A stretch of 64,000 nt of DNA from Nocardia alba NBRC 108234 (GTDB taxonomy: Bacteria; Actinomycetota; Actinomycetes; Mycobacteriales; Mycobacteriaceae), in NCBI RefSeq assembly GCF_001612665.1, contig NZ_BDAX01000012.1, positions 1-64,000 on the forward strand. The letters run 5' to 3'. The position numbers and the translations under genes are program-made. A model generated the notes under the pieces. The model was not told the origin of the DNA. It worked only from the letters and a program-made list of their open reading frames with translations, and searched no databases. Positions 8,530-17,857 of this stretch are shown piece by piece; the first letter of the stretch is position 1; each line of letters begins with the position of its first letter.

Positions 8530-9276
8530 CTACTTGCCGCCCTGGTTGGCGACAGCGGCGGCACCCGCGGCGGCGGCGGCCGGGTCCAGGTACTCGGCGG
8601 CCTTCACCGGGCGCATGTTCTCGTCCAGTTCGTAGACCAGCGGGATGCCGGTGGGGATGTTCAGGCCGGAGATGTCCTCGTCCGAGATGCCGTCGAGGTG
8701 CTTGACCAGCGCGCGCAGCGAGTTGCCGTGCGCGGCGACCAGCACGGTCTTGCCGGTGCGCAGTTCCGCGGAGATGGTGTCTTCCCAGTAGGGCACCATC
8801 CGCTTCACGACATCGAGCAGGCACTCGGTCTCGGGGACCTCGATGCCCGCGTAGCGCGGGTCGCCGACCTGGCTGTACTCGTTGTCGGGCTGGATCGGCG
8901 GCGGCGGGGTGTCGTAGCTGCGACGCCACAGCATGAACTGTTCCTGGCCGTACTGCTCGCGGACCTGCTCTTTGTTCTTGCCCTGGAGGTCACCGTAGTG
9001 GCGCTCGTTGAGCCGCCAGTCGCGCACGACCGGGATCCACAGCCGGTCGGCGGTGCCGAGCGCGTTGTCGGCGGTGCTGATCGCGCGGCGCAGCAGCGAG
9101 GTGTAGACGACATCGGGCAGGATGCCTGCCTCTTTGAGCAGCTCTCCCGCTCGTTTGCCCTCGGCGATGCCCTTGTCGGTGAGTTGGACATCCACCCAGC
9201 CGGTGAACAGGTTGAGGGCGTTCCATTCGCTCTCGCCGTGGCGCAGCAGCACGAGGGTGTAGGTCATAGGGGTCAT
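8530..9276 (-). CDS. gpm1: 2,3-bisphosphoglycerate-dependent phosphoglycerate mutase
   Basis: A 248-aa glycolytic enzyme that interconverts 3- and 2-phosphoglycerate. The phosphohistidine motif [18 protein letters not shown] is at the N-terminus, followed by YTSLLRRAI, the acid/base region [12 protein letters not shown], and the second catalytic His in [17 protein letters not shown]. Length equals the family norm. The C-terminal Ala-rich tail ends in ANQGGK. Two ATGs (9276 and 9267) are possible and neither has a strong ribosome-binding site; the first is given. It follows a small KOW-domain gene by 18 nt on the same strand. The gpm1-senX3-regX3 order matches mycobacteria. Confidence 0.95.
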   Translation of the reverse strand: MTPMTYTLVLLRHGESEWNALNLFTGWVDVQLTDKGIAEGKRAGELLKEAGILPDVVYTSLLRRAISTADNALGTADRLWIPVVRDWRLNERHYGDLQGKNKEQVREQYGQEQFMLWRRSYDTPPPPIQPDNEYSQVGDPRYAGIEVPETECLLDVVKRMVPYWEDTISAELRTGKTVLVAAHGNSLRALVKHLDGISDEDISGLNIPTGIPLVYELDENMRPVKAAEYLDPAAAAAGAAAVANQGGK

Positions 9277-9294
9277 TCTGACATTGCGGTCAGG

Positions 9295-9507
9295 TCAGGC
9301 CCACTCCACCTCGTCGAAGCCGATGACGATCTCGTACGGCCCGCCCTTGACCAGCGCGTCGACCTGTAATCGTGACGCCACCGGGTCGACTTCGCGCACT
9401 ACGGCGCACACTCCTTGGAACGGACCCTCCGGAATATGGACGACATCGCCCGGCACGTAGTCGGCAGCCACCTCACCGAGGCTACGCCCGCCCACGCCGA
9501 GCTCCAC
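9295..9507 (-). CDS. KOW-motif mini-protein
   Basis: A 70-codon frame whose C-terminal 50 residues read as a NusG-type KOW domain: YVPGDVVHIPEGPFQGV, then VREVDP, then LQVDALVKGG, and a final FDEVEWA. NusG and RfaH carry such a domain after an NGN domain; here no NGN domain precedes it. The proposed GTG start is at 9507. Upstream the frame enters a dispersed repeat, so extension in that direction is unlikely to be coding. It lies 18 nt upstream of gpm1 on the same strand and may be co-transcribed. A role in RNA-polymerase or ribosome binding is inferred only from the fold. Confidence 0.6.
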   Translation of the reverse strand: MELGVGGRSLGEVAADYVPGDVVHIPEGPFQGVCAVVREVDPVASRLQVDALVKGGPYEIVIGFDEVEWA

Positions 9508-9517
9508 AGAACGCGCC

Positions 9518-9643
9518 CGAGCACCGAAAAGTCTTTCGCTCCGGTCGCGGGCCGTCCCGCTTCTGGACTGACCGCAGGGTGCGACGAAGGAGTGCCCGGA
9601 GGGAGGGAAGAAGCGGGACCAGGGGCCCGCGATCCGCGGCGCC
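9518..9643 (+). repeat. dispersed structured element, copy A
   Basis: A 46-nt conserved apical segment (9564-9609, starting TGGACTGACC and containing GTGCGACGAAGGAG) is closed by a perfect inner stem 9554-9563/9610-9619 (GTCCCGCTTC with GAAGCGGGAC). A 4-nt 3' bulge and an outer stem 9546-9553/9624-9631 (CGCGGGCC with GGCCCGCG) follow. The 5' edge CGAGCAC at 9518 is shared with copies B and D. The element lies between the ROK gene stop and the KOW gene start, leaving little room for a separate KOW promoter. Confidence 0.85.
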
Positions 9644-9653
9644 AGCCGCAAAA

Positions 9654-10541
9654 CTACACAGCTTCGACCGCCAGCACTCCCGCGCCGACCAGCGTGGCGC
9701 CCTCGCGCAACGTCGACAGTCGCACCGACAGGTCCTCGATGAACTCGAGCCGCGAATGCCGCGCCACCGCAGCGCGCAACGGCCCCCACAGCGGCTCTCC
9801 CGACTGCGCGAATCCGCCGCTGATCACCGCCCGATCCACATCGAGCAGCGCGGCGGCCGATGAAATCGCTCGGCCCAGTGCGGTTCCGGCGCGAGCCATG
9901 GCGGCGACGGCGATCCGGTCACCGCGCTGCGCGGCCTCGGCGAGTTCGGTACCGCTCTCGCCTTCCCAGCCGCGCGCCCGCGCCCACCGCACCGACGACA
10001 TCCCGCTCGCCACCGCCTCCACACACCCGAATCCCCCGCAGGCACAAGCGGTGTCATCACCGGGCACCACGAGGTGACCGATGTGACCGGCATTTCCCGT
10101 GCGCCCCACCACCACCCGACCGTCGGCGATGATCCCCCCGCCCACGCCCGACGACACGGTCATGGCCAGCCCGTTGTCCACCCCGCGCAACCCGCCCACC
10201 CGATGCTCGGCCAGCACCAGACACGCGCCGTCGACGGCCAACCGCACCACCGCGTTCGGGAACAGTGCGCGCACGTGTTCGACGATCGCGAATCCGTCGC
10301 GCCACGCCGCCAGATTCAACGGCCTGATCGTTCCGGCGCGCACATCGACCGGTCCCGCCGCGCCGATCCCGACCGCGCTCACCTCGTTGTCACCGGCTAC
10401 AGCGACCAGCAGGTCCCGGCAAGCCGCCCACGGGTCGTCCGAGGCGGCGGCCGTCCGGCGCACATCGCGCAGCCGATAGTGCGGGTCCACAAGTCCCGCC
10501 GCGAATTTCGTCGCCCCGATATCGAGCGCGAGCACCGCCAT
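9654..10541 (-). CDS. ROK family sugar kinase
   Basis: A 295-aa kinase of the ROK family, probably phosphorylating glucose or an amino sugar. The N-terminal ATP-binding motif is LALDIGATKFAAG. The signature zinc-site region is GHIGHLVVPGDDTACACGGFGCVE with Cys-x-Cys-x4-Cys. The second phosphate motif is ISGGFAQSG near the C-terminus, and a catalytic Asp sits in RLAVDGACLVLAEH. No N-terminal helix-turn-helix is present, so it is a kinase and not a ROK repressor. The ATG at 10541 follows GGAGGTAGGAG, a good ribosome-binding site; longer in-frame starts are not supported. The exact substrate cannot be told from sequence. Confidence 0.85.
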   Translation of the reverse strand: MAVLALDIGATKFAAGLVDPHYRLRDVRRTAAASDDPWAACRDLLVAVAGDNEVSAVGIGAAGPVDVRAGTIRPLNLAAWRDGFAIVEHVRALFPNAVVRLAVDGACLVLAEHRVGGLRGVDNGLAMTVSSGVGGGIIADGRVVVGRTGNAGHIGHLVVPGDDTACACGGFGCVEAVASGMSSVRWARARGWEGESGTELAEAAQRGDRIAVAAMARAGTALGRAISSAAALLDVDRAVISGGFAQSGEPLWGPLRAAVARHSRLEFIEDLSVRLSTLREGATLVGAGVLAVEAV

Positions 10542-10636
10542 CACCACTCCTACCTCCCATGATGGAGCGCGTCGTCGCACACCCGTTCGCACCCGATGTG
10601 AGCCGTCACAACATGTGGCACACGACACTTTGACTA

Positions 10637-10657
10637 CTGGTCGGTACATACGACCGG
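10637..10657. promoter_or_regulatory. palindromic operator upstream of lipase gene
   Basis: Imperfect palindrome CTGGTCG-GTACATA-CGACCGG located 72-92 bp before the GTG at 10729. It has TetR-operator geometry. TTGGAT near 10664 and TCATAT near 10688 could be the promoter. No regulator gene is adjacent. Confidence 0.4.
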
Positions 10658-10728
10658 TTTTCGTTGGATACTTCGACACGGGTCGGGTCATATCGTTTGG
10701 GCAGCACTACTGTTGATGAAGGAAAGCT

Positions 10729-11904
10729 GTGTCGAAAATCGCTGTACTGGTGTTGAGTCTGCTCTCTGTGGGCTTGTTCGCCGCGCCCGCGGGCGCGAAC
10801 CCGCTGTATCCGACGCCTGATCCAGATCCGTTCTTCACCGCACCCGCCGACATCGCCGCGCTGGCACCCGGCGACGTCGTGCGCACCCGCCACATCGACA
10901 CCATGATGTACCCGGGCACCGAGGGCCACCAGGTCGCGTTCCGCTCCACCAATTCGGCGGGCCACGCGATCATGGGCGTCACCACCGTGCTCATGCCGGT
11001 CGGCGTGAAGAACCCGCCGCTGGTGTCCTACCAGGCGCTGATCAACTCCATCGGCACGCGCTGCAACCCGTCGCAGTCGCTGTTCAACGGCGAGCTGCAG
11101 GACGCCCCCGGCGCCATGCTGCCGTTGGCGCGTGGCTGGGCGATCTCGGTGCCCGACTACCTCGGCCCGACGGTGGCCTACGGTGCGGCCAAGCTCAGCG
11201 GCATGGTCACCCTCGACAGCGTGCGCGCCGTCCAGAAGGTCGCCGAACTCGGCGTCGGCAACTCACCGGTGGCGATCGCCGGCTATTCCGGCGGCGGTAT
11301 GGCCACCGCGTGGGCGGGCGCGCTCCAGCCCACCTACGCACCGGAGTTGAAGCTCGCGGCCGTGGTGTCCGGCGGTATCCCCGCCGATCTCGAATTGATG
11401 GCCGACGCACTGGGTTTCGCGCCGCACCCCGGCTTCGGCCTCGCCTTCGCCGCCGCGATGGGCATCGAGCGCGAGTACCCCGAGCAGGTGCCGGTGTCGG
11501 ACCAGCTCAACGAGAACGGTCTGTGGTTCCGGGAGTTCACCAAGGACGCGTGCCGTCGCTTCCTGCTGTTCCACGGCGCCCTGCGCAATGCCGACCAGAT
11601 GGCGGCGTCCAAGGAACTGCTGGGCAGCCAGGTGGCCCGTGGTGTGCTGCGGGAGAACAGCCTCGTGCACTTCCAGGGCGCGCCGACCGCACCCACCTAC
11701 ATCTGGCAGGGCAAGTACGACGTCCTCACCCCGTACGCGCCGGTCGCCGAGACCATCGCCCGCTGGTGCGGGCAGGGTGCGCCGGTGCAGCTGAACACGG
11801 TCGAGATCTCCGAGCACATGACCGCCGCCGTGGCGGGCTTCGGCGATGCCTGGAACTACGTCGAGGCCCGTTTCCGCAACGAACCGGTTCCGACGAACTG
11901 CTGA
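10729..11904 (+). CDS. secretory lipase (LIP family)
   Basis: A 391-aa exported alpha/beta hydrolase of the secretory triacylglycerol lipase family. The signal peptide is MSKIAVLVLSLLSVGLFAAP with cleavage near AGA-NPLYP. The nucleophile elbow GYSGGG carries the catalytic Ser, preceded by VPDYLGP. The catalytic Asp is expected around QGKYDVLTPY and the His around EHMTAAVAG. Cys pairs such as GTRCNPS and EPVPTNC at the very C-terminus suggest disulfides. It probably hydrolyses host or environmental esters outside the membrane. The GTG start follows GAAGGAAAGCT. It is transcribed alone and ends at a strong hairpin shared with the convergent YbjN gene. Confidence 0.85.
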   Translation: MSKIAVLVLSLLSVGLFAAPAGANPLYPTPDPDPFFTAPADIAALAPGDVVRTRHIDTMMYPGTEGHQVAFRSTNSAGHAIMGVTTVLMPVGVKNPPLVSYQALINSIGTRCNPSQSLFNGELQDAPGAMLPLARGWAISVPDYLGPTVAYGAAKLSGMVTLDSVRAVQKVAELGVGNSPVAIAGYSGGGMATAWAGALQPTYAPELKLAAVVSGGIPADLELMADALGFAPHPGFGLAFAAAMGIEREYPEQVPVSDQLNENGLWFREFTKDACRRFLLFHGALRNADQMAASKELLGSQVARGVLRENSLVHFQGAPTAPTYIWQGKYDVLTPYAPVAETIARWCGQGAPVQLNTVEISEHMTAAVAGFGDAWNYVEARFRNEPVPTNC

Positions 11905-11911
11905 GTCGATG

Positions 11912-11947
11912 ACGATGCCGGGCAGGAACTCTCCTGCCCGGCATCGT
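11912..11947. terminator. bidirectional terminator hairpin
   Basis: A 16-bp perfect stem (ACGATGCCGGGCAGGA) with a 4-nt loop, followed by TGTG, between the convergent lipase stop (11904) and the YbjN-gene stop (11953). Confidence 0.85.
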
Positions 11948-11952
11948 TGTGT

Positions 11953-12447
11953 TCAGACCTTGTCGGCGTCGTCGATGATGTGCTCGAAGGCGCGCAGGTT
12001 CTTCAGCGACTCACCACGCGAGACCCGCCACTTCCATTCCTTGCGAATGGATTCGGCGAAACCGAGTTCCAGCAGGGTGTTGAAGTCGTTGTCGACGGCC
12101 TCGAGGGTCTGGCCGAAGATCCGATCGAGTTCGTCGGCGGTGACCGACTCGGCGGACATGCGGCCGACCAGATAGATGTCGCCGACATTGTCGAGGGTGT
12201 AGGCCACGCCGTAGAGACGGCGGTTGCGGCGCAGCAGGTATTTGTAGACGCCTTCGAAGTTCTCGTCGGGTTTGCGGCACACGAACGATTCGATCCGGAC
12301 ACCGTGCTTGCCCACGGTCAGCATCACCGTGGTCTTCAGCTTGCGCTCGCCGGGCAGCACCACGATGAACGTGTCGTCACCGTGGCGGGTGTATTCGATC
12401 TCGCGATCGCGCAGGGTGTCGTCGATGACCTGCGAAACGGCGCTCAC
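11953..12447 (-). CDS. YbjN-domain protein (Rv0487-like)
   Basis: A 164-aa cytoplasmic protein with the YbjN fold, related to type III secretion chaperones. Visible hallmarks are [37 protein letters not shown] and GDIYLVGRM. Homologues follow mshA in mycobacteria (Rv0487) and have no settled function. The GTG start at 12447 overlaps the mshA stop (GTGA), so the gene is translationally coupled to mshA and probably acts in the same physiological setting. No catalytic residues are evident. Confidence 0.85.
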   Translation of the reverse strand: MSAVSQVIDDTLRDREIEYTRHGDDTFIVVLPGERKLKTTVMLTVGKHGVRIESFVCRKPDENFEGVYKYLLRRNRRLYGVAYTLDNVGDIYLVGRMSAESVTADELDRIFGQTLEAVDNDFNTLLELGFAESIRKEWKWRVSRGESLKNLRAFEHIIDDADKV

Positions 12448-13793
12448 CTGTGCGCTCCCGTCCGGCGCCGCAACAGCGCCCGCGATCTGGCCTGCCTGTT
12501 CTCGCCCGCGTACAGGGCGATCGGACCGCGTTCGGTGCGGAATCCGGCCATCGCGGCAGCGTAGCTGTCGAGCAGGCCCTCGGCGGTGTGCGCCCAGGAG
12601 AACCGGCTCGCGTGCTCGACGGCGGTGGCGCCCATCCGGGTGAGCCGGTCGGGATCGTCGAGCAGGGCGGCCAGCGCGTCGGCCCAGTCGCCGGTGCGAT
12701 GCCCCGGCACGAGCAGGCCGGATTCGTGGTCGCGCACCGCGGTGCCGAGTCCGCCGACATCGGCGGCGAGGACCGGGGTGCCGCTGGCCTGCGCCTCGAT
12801 GGCGACCAGGCCGAAGGATTCGTTGTAACTCGGCACGGCCACCACATCGGCCGCGCGGTACACCTGCACGAGCTTGTCGGCGGGTTGCGGCGGCAGGAAC
12901 GTGACCCGTTCGGCGATGCCGAGATCGGCGGCCAGTTCGATCAGCGCGTCGGGCCTGGCCAGTCCCGTGCCCGACGGTCCGCCGACGATCAGCACGCGCA
13001 GCTCGCGGCTCGGATCACGGCCGAGCAGCTCGGCCGCCGCGCGCACGAGCACATCGGGGGCCTTGAGCGGCTGGATCCGGCCGATGAACGCCACGATCTG
13101 TTCATCGGCGCGCAGTCCGAGTTCGCGGCGCGCGGCGAGCTTGTCACCGGGTCGGTAGCGGGTCAGGTCGGCGCCGGGCGGCACCACATCGATGCGGTCG
13201 GGCGAGGCGCCGTAGAGGTCGACGAGCTGACGGGCTTCATCACCGGTGTTGGCCACCAACCGGTCGGACTCGGCGATCACCTGCTTCTCGCCGATCAGCC
13301 TGGTCTCGGGTTCGGGGGTATCGCCGTGGGCCAGCGCGGCGTTCTTCACCGCGGCCAGGGTGTGCGCGGTGTGTACCAACGGCACCCGCCAGCGGTCGCG
13401 CGCGAGCCAGCCGACCTGCCCGGAGAGCCAGTAGTGCGAATGCACCAGGTCGTAGTAGCCGGGCAGGTGCCGCGCTTCCTGACGCAGCACCTCGGCGGTG
13501 AACGGACACAGCTGGGTGGGCAGTTCGTGCTTGTCGAGTCCCTCGAACGGGCCCGCCACCACGTGGCGCACGATCACGCCGGGTCCGGCTTCGGCCACCG
13601 GCGGGAGTTCCGAGGAGGTCGCCCGGGTGAAGATCTCCACCTCGGTGCCCCGTTTCGCCAGCTCGAGCGCGGTCTGCAGCACGTAGACATTCATCCCGCC
13701 CGCGTCCCCCGTACCGGGCTGCGCCAGCGGCGAGGTATGCACCGATAGCACCGCGATGCGATGGGGCAATAGATCGGGACGACGCTGGCTCAC
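12444..13793 (-). CDS. mshA: D-inositol-3-phosphate glycosyltransferase MshA
   Basis: A 449-aa GT4 glycosyltransferase that makes the first intermediate of mycothiol from UDP-GlcNAc and inositol-3-phosphate. The acceptor-side motif is [38 protein letters not shown] and [15 protein letters not shown] follow, then the GT-B donor site [24 protein letters not shown] and [19 protein letters not shown]. All are as in mycobacterial MshA. The GTG at 13793 lies just after GGAGG and matches the usual size; the long upstream open frame is not supported. It is followed with overlap by the YbjN-domain gene. Confidence 0.95.
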   Translation of the reverse strand: MSQRRPDLLPHRIAVLSVHTSPLAQPGTGDAGGMNVYVLQTALELAKRGTEVEIFTRATSSELPPVAEAGPGVIVRHVVAGPFEGLDKHELPTQLCPFTAEVLRQEARHLPGYYDLVHSHYWLSGQVGWLARDRWRVPLVHTAHTLAAVKNAALAHGDTPEPETRLIGEKQVIAESDRLVANTGDEARQLVDLYGASPDRIDVVPPGADLTRYRPGDKLAARRELGLRADEQIVAFIGRIQPLKAPDVLVRAAAELLGRDPSRELRVLIVGGPSGTGLARPDALIELAADLGIAERVTFLPPQPADKLVQVYRAADVVAVPSYNESFGLVAIEAQASGTPVLAADVGGLGTAVRDHESGLLVPGHRTGDWADALAALLDDPDRLTRMGATAVEHASRFSWAHTAEGLLDSYAAAMAGFRTERGPIALYAGENRQARSRALLRRRTGAHR

Positions 13794-13942
13794 ACCCTCC
13801 AGTGTGCACGCCGCGACGCCACGACCGTTACCCCTAGCGGGTTCGGTGATGGCTGTCACAGCGCGTTCGTGAGGGAGTTCACGTACCTCGTCGCGGTCGA
13901 GCCTGCCCGATCCACGGCCAGCGCGCGAGCGGATTTCGGCCG

Positions 13943-14938
13943 TCACGCTCGATTGAGCGCCGCCTCGAACACGGGCCATGATTTGTGCATGTCCTGCTCC
14001 CAATAGCCCCACGAGTGGGTGCCGTCGGGTCGCAGGTCCACCGTCGCGGGAATGCCGAGCGTTTGCAGCCGGTCGCGCAGCTGCATGGTGCACAGATTCG
14101 TGACGGCTTCGAGCCCGGCGCCGAACAGCAACTGCATGGTCAGTTGCGTCGGGTCGCCCTTGGCGGCGTCGATGGTGTCGTAGGGGCCGGGAATGCCGGT
14201 GCCGGAGGAGATGTAGACGTCGGTGCCGCGCAACGCTTCCGCGTGCAGGTAGGGGTCGTTGGCCGACCAGGCGGGATCGGTGGGCGGTCCCCACATATTG
14301 GCGGCGTTGCCGAGTCTGCTGCCGACCACGGTCCGCACGATGGCCTGTCCGCGGATATCACTGGTGCGCACGCATCCGCTGTAGGACCCGATCGCCCGGT
14401 ACAGGCCCGGCTCGGAGAGCGCGAGCTGGAACACCGAGGTCCCCGCCATCGACAGTCCCGCAATGGCATTGGTGCCGGTGCCGTGGAATTCCGCGTCGAT
14501 CACGGGCGGTAGTTCCTTGGTGAGGAAAGTGGCCCAGCGCTGTTTGCCGAGCACCGGATCGTCGGTTCGCCAGTCGGCGAAATAGCTTCCCGCCCCGCCG
14601 AACGGGATCACCACATTGACCTGTTTGTCCTTGAAGAACTCGACGACATCGGTGCGATCGAGCCAGTTGCCGTCACTGCCGCCGCCGACCCCGTTGAGTA
14701 GATACAGTGTCGGCGCGGGCGCTTTCGGGTCCGCCGCCCGCAATACCCGCACCCGGGTGACGATGTCCATCGCCGGCGAGTACACGCCCACATCGATGGT
14801 GTGGTCCGGTTCGACCCGCTGATCCTCGACCCGCGCTGTCGCCGGCGCGGCGCCGGCGGGTACCCCGACCACGGCACCGGCCAACAAGCCGAGCACGGCC
14901 ACCACGACCCGTACGCCCACTGCCCGACCGAACATCAT
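13943..14938 (-). CDS. secreted mycolyltransferase-like esterase (antigen 85 family)
   Basis: A 331-aa exported alpha/beta hydrolase. The signal peptide is [20 protein letters not shown] with cleavage near AGA-APATA. Family features are [14 protein letters not shown], the strand [10 protein letters not shown], a nucleophile motif [15 protein letters not shown], a WGPPTDPAW loop, and the His-bearing [10 protein letters not shown] near the end. Antigen 85/corynomycolyltransferases move mycolates onto trehalose and arabinogalactan; a plain esterase role is possible. ATG at 14938 is preferred because GGAG lies just upstream; a GTG at 14974 has no such site. Transcribed towards mshA. Confidence 0.85.
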   Translation of the reverse strand: MMFGRAVGVRVVVAVLGLLAGAVVGVPAGAAPATARVEDQRVEPDHTIDVGVYSPAMDIVTRVRVLRAADPKAPAPTLYLLNGVGGGSDGNWLDRTDVVEFFKDKQVNVVIPFGGAGSYFADWRTDDPVLGKQRWATFLTKELPPVIDAEFHGTGTNAIAGLSMAGTSVFQLALSEPGLYRAIGSYSGCVRTSDIRGQAIVRTVVGSRLGNAANMWGPPTDPAWSANDPYLHAEALRGTDVYISSGTGIPGPYDTIDAAKGDPTQLTMQLLFGAGLEAVTNLCTMQLRDRLQTLGIPATVDLRPDGTHSWGYWEQDMHKSWPVFEAALNRA

Positions 14939-15341
14939 CGAACTCCGATCTCGACGCCGAATCCTCTTCTCCACTTACGATCCAACGGCATTACCGAACG
15001 CTACAGACGAATTCAACGAAAGTCTGTGACGATTCCCAGAAGATTTCACTGAAGTCTGGACATTGGATCCGATTGGTTGGAGATAACAATCACAGGCCGA
15101 TCACATCAGCGTGGCAGACCAATCACACCGGCGATCTTACCTGCGCGGACATCGATCCTTCAGGTCACGACCAGAGCAGCTTCCACACATCTGCCGCCCG
15201 ACACCAATAGAACCGACCGGACCTTTTCACCCGTGTCGTGAATTGCGAAATATGGCGCAACAAGTCTGCCAACTTATTCGCAGCACCGGAATCGGCGGCC
15301 GAGGCAGGCACCGAGCCGCCGAGACAGTGGGTTCGCCCAGC
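14939..15341. other. intergenic stretch without a supported gene
   Basis: This 403-bp stretch lies between the starts of the esterase gene and the end of the hydrolase gene, both on the minus strand. It must carry the esterase promoter. Base composition is lower in GC than the flanks around 14,990-15,100. I found no frame with a ribosome-binding site, no RNA gene and no clear hairpin. Confidence 0.5.
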
Positions 15342-16160
15342 TCACTCCAGCGCGTCGATGAACTCGCTGACCTCGGCGACGAAGCGCGGCCGATCCTCGA
15401 TGAACAGGCCGTGCTGAGCGCCTTCCCAGAAGGAACCACGCGCGTCAGGAACGTTGTCGAGGATGTACTGACCGTTGACCGCCGGGACCACCGGGTCATC
15501 GGCGCCGTGCAGCACCAGCACCGGAACATCAAGGGCCCGAAGGGTTTCGGTGTTGTCGACCGTGCGATAGAACAGCGCCTTGCGCACCGAGGGCGGGGTC
15601 GCGAGGCTGCCGCCGAACAACCGCTGCGCATCGACGCCCTTGTCCGCGCCGGGCCCGGTATTGGCATTGCCGAACACCGAGAACGCGCGCACAGCCCGTC
15701 CGGCGGCCTCGTCGAACACGCCAGGAATCGCCTTCTCCATCGACGGTCCGGGAGCCGCACCGGGCACATCGCGTCCGATATGGGCGGGCGCGCCGCAGTA
15801 GACCACACCGGCGACCGCCGCGGTGCCGTAGGTGGCGAGGTAGTCGGTGGCGACGATCCCGCCGTAGGACCAGCCCAGCAGCACCGCACCGGCGTCGATA
15901 CCCTCGGCGGCCAGCACAGCGGCCACATCGCCCGCCCACGCCTTCGGGTCGTCGTACCCGGCGCCGGGATCGTCGGAATACCCGTGCCCACGCAGATCGA
16001 CCGCGATCACCCGGTAGCGCTCGGCCAGCTCGTCCTCGGCCGCGCCCCAGCACCGCAGATTCCCGGCCCATCCGTGCAGCAGCACCAGCGGCCTACCCGC
16101 ACCGCTCACCCGGTAGACGATCCTCGTTCCATCGGCGCTGACAGCATCGTGAATAGCCAT
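15342..16160 (-). CDS. alpha/beta hydrolase
   Basis: A 272-aa cytoplasmic alpha/beta hydrolase. The oxyanion motif is LLHGWAGN, the nucleophile elbow LGWSYGG, the acid HGADDPVVP, and the base His in GAQHGLFIEDRP. The cap region is short (residues about 130-200). The family includes haloperoxidase-like esterases, C-C hydrolases and epoxide hydrolases, and the substrate cannot be assigned. It is divergent from the SDR gene at 16286 across 125 bp. The ATG start is in good context with the expected N-terminal strand; no operon partner is visible. Confidence 0.8.
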   Translation of the reverse strand: MAIHDAVSADGTRIVYRVSGAGRPLVLLHGWAGNLRCWGAAEDELAERYRVIAVDLRGHGYSDDPGAGYDDPKAWAGDVAAVLAAEGIDAGAVLLGWSYGGIVATDYLATYGTAAVAGVVYCGAPAHIGRDVPGAAPGPSMEKAIPGVFDEAAGRAVRAFSVFGNANTGPGADKGVDAQRLFGGSLATPPSVRKALFYRTVDNTETLRALDVPVLVLHGADDPVVPAVNGQYILDNVPDARGSFWEGAQHGLFIEDRPRFVAEVSEFIDALE

Positions 16161-16285
16161 ATCGACAGGCTAACCGGACCGGCCGTATCGCGTCGCGTGC
16201 CCGCAGCGAAGACGGAGCTACCCCTAGCGTCACCGTGATCGCAGCCATGGCGGCAGCGATTCCGGGGCGCATAAGATCGGCAAAC

Positions 16286-17020
16286 ATGAGCATTCGCACC
16301 GCTGTCGTCACCGGAGCCAGCTCGGGAATCGGTGAAGCCACCGCCCGGGAACTGGCAAAGCAGGGTTACCACGTCTACGTCGGTGCCCGCCGGTTCGACC
16401 GGGTGCGGCGCCTCGCCGAGGAGATCGGCGGCACCGCCATCGAACTCGACGTCACTTCCGAAGCATCGGTATTGGCCTTCACCGAGGCCATCGACCACGT
16501 CGACGTGCTGGTCAACAACGCGGGCGGCGCGAAGGGCATGGCCCCGGTCATCGACGCCGACCTCGACGACTGGCGCTGGATGTGGGAGACCAACGTCGTC
16601 GGCACCCTGCGCGTCACCAAGGCGCTGTTGCCGAAGCTGATCGCGTCCGGCGACGGCCTGATCGTCACCATCACCTCCATCGCCGCCCTGCAGACCTACG
16701 ACAACGGCTCCGGCTACACCTCCGCCAAGCACGCCCAGGCCGTGGCCCACCGCACGCTGCGCGGCGAACTGCTCGGCAAGCCGGTCCGCCTCACCGAGAT
16801 CGCCCCCGGCGCCGTGGAGACCGAGTTCTCCCTGGTCCGCTTCGACGGCGACGCCGAACGCGCCGCCAAGGTCTACGAGGGCATCGACCCCCTGCATGCC
16901 CGAGACATCGCCGAAATCGTCGGCTTCGTCGCCACCCGACCACCCCATGTCAACCTCGACACCATCGTCGTCAAACCGCGTGACCAGGCAGGCCCCGGCT
17001 CCTTCGCTCGCCGCTCCTGA
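16286..17020 (+). CDS. short-chain dehydrogenase/reductase (Rv0484c-like)
   Basis: A 244-aa classical SDR. The Rossmann dinucleotide motif is TGASSGIG (residues about 9-16), the NNAG motif is VLVNNAGG, the catalytic Ser is in ITSIAAL, and the active-site Tyr and Lys are in GYTSAKHA. Residues after strand 2 (GARRFDRVRRL) favour NADP(H). The protein resembles serine 3-dehydrogenase/YdfG-type enzymes, but the substrate is unknown. Its place between mshA and the L,D-transpeptidase matches Rv0484c. The ATG at 16286 removes a short non-conserved extension present in a longer frame. Confidence 0.85.
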   Translation: MSIRTAVVTGASSGIGEATARELAKQGYHVYVGARRFDRVRRLAEEIGGTAIELDVTSEASVLAFTEAIDHVDVLVNNAGGAKGMAPVIDADLDDWRWMWETNVVGTLRVTKALLPKLIASGDGLIVTITSIAALQTYDNGSGYTSAKHAQAVAHRTLRGELLGKPVRLTEIAPGAVETEFSLVRFDGDAERAAKVYEGIDPLHARDIAEIVGFVATRPPHVNLDTIVVKPRDQAGPGSFARRS

Positions 17021-17285
17021 CCCGCGTTTTCCCAGTTCCACACCACCGAACGTGAGACTCGCCACCCGGCTCGTCCGGCACTCGCCCCGTGCCGCGATGA
17101 GCCGGGTGGTCAATTCGCGTTCGGGACAGGCGAATCCGAGGTGTGCACCTTTCGAGTAGCGGGCGCGGCGGTGGGTATTGATACTGGGGACGGGCGGATG
17201 ATTCGTTGCCGAAAATTCGCCGCAATATCCGAACTGGCATTAACATCGCCGTTTGCCGATAGCCAGCCTGAGGAGTAGTAGTTCA

Positions 17286-17750
17286 ATGCTCGGTGTGAAG
17301 TCTGTTTTCAACGGGTTCAAAGATTTCCTGATGCGCGGGAACGTCATCGACCTCGCGGTCGCCGTCGTGATGGGTACCGCGTTCACCGCGGTGGTCACGG
17401 CGTTCAGCAAGGGGCTCATCAACCCGCTGCTCGCGGTGTTCGGCTCGACCAACGAGCTGGGTCTCGGTGTCCAGCTGATCGCGGGCAAACCGGCGACGTT
17501 CATCGCCTTCGGCCCGATCATCACCGCGTTCATCGACTTCTTCATGGTCGCCGCGGTCCTGTACTTCGTGCTGATGCTCCCGATGAAGTCGCTCAAGAAC
17601 CGGTTCGGCACCTCCAAGGACGCCGAGCCCACCGAGACCGAATTGCTCATCGAGATCCGCGATCTGCTGGCCAAGCAGCACGGCCTGAGCACCGACGAGG
17701 CCGTCGCGCTGAGCAGGGCACGCGCCACCGAGTCCTCGGTCGAGGCGTAG
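17286..17750 (+). CDS. mscL: large-conductance mechanosensitive channel MscL
   Basis: A 154-aa homopentameric membrane channel that opens under membrane tension to release solutes. The N-terminal amphipathic helix GFKDFLMRGNVIDLAVAVVMG leads into TM1, with a GxxxA-type constriction. An extracellular loop with GKPATFIAFG follows, then TM2 (FIDFFMVAAVLYFVLML) and the charged cytoplasmic helix ETELLIEIRDLL. Length and layout match the family. The ATG at 17286 has GAGGAG about 12 nt upstream. It stands alone; the next promoter is the MerR-type site at 17780. Confidence 0.95.
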   Translation: MLGVKSVFNGFKDFLMRGNVIDLAVAVVMGTAFTAVVTAFSKGLINPLLAVFGSTNELGLGVQLIAGKPATFIAFGPIITAFIDFFMVAAVLYFVLMLPMKSLKNRFGTSKDAEPTETELLIEIRDLLAKQHGLSTDEAVALSRARATESSVEA

Positions 17751-17779
17751 GCGTCCGCGTTGGCGTGGAATCTTCCGGC

Positions 17780-17810
17780 TTGACCTCAACGACCGTTGAG
17801 GTAGGACCGT
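17780..17810 (+). promoter_or_regulatory. MerR/SoxR-type operator-promoter
   Basis: TTGACC (17780-17785) overlaps a perfect palindrome, ACCTCAACGACCGTTGAGGT (17783-17802). Half-sites CCTCAA and TTGAGG with a 6-bp centre equal the SoxR consensus, and their position relative to the -35 is the same as in SoxR-controlled promoters. A long 19-bp spacer would place the -10 at GACCGT, which is a weak hexamer. This is the architecture activated by MerR-family regulators. It precedes the 46-codon gene and the MFS exporter. Confidence 0.75.
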
Positions 17811-17857
17811 AGAGCGCAGCGGCGGCCGAGTGGCCGTCACCGACGAAGAGGAACGTC

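Noticed and set aside
13794..14294. Extended MshA N-terminus
   Set aside because: The extra open frame runs through the intergenic region into the opposite end of the esterase gene and does not resemble MshA; GGAGG precedes the GTG at 13793.
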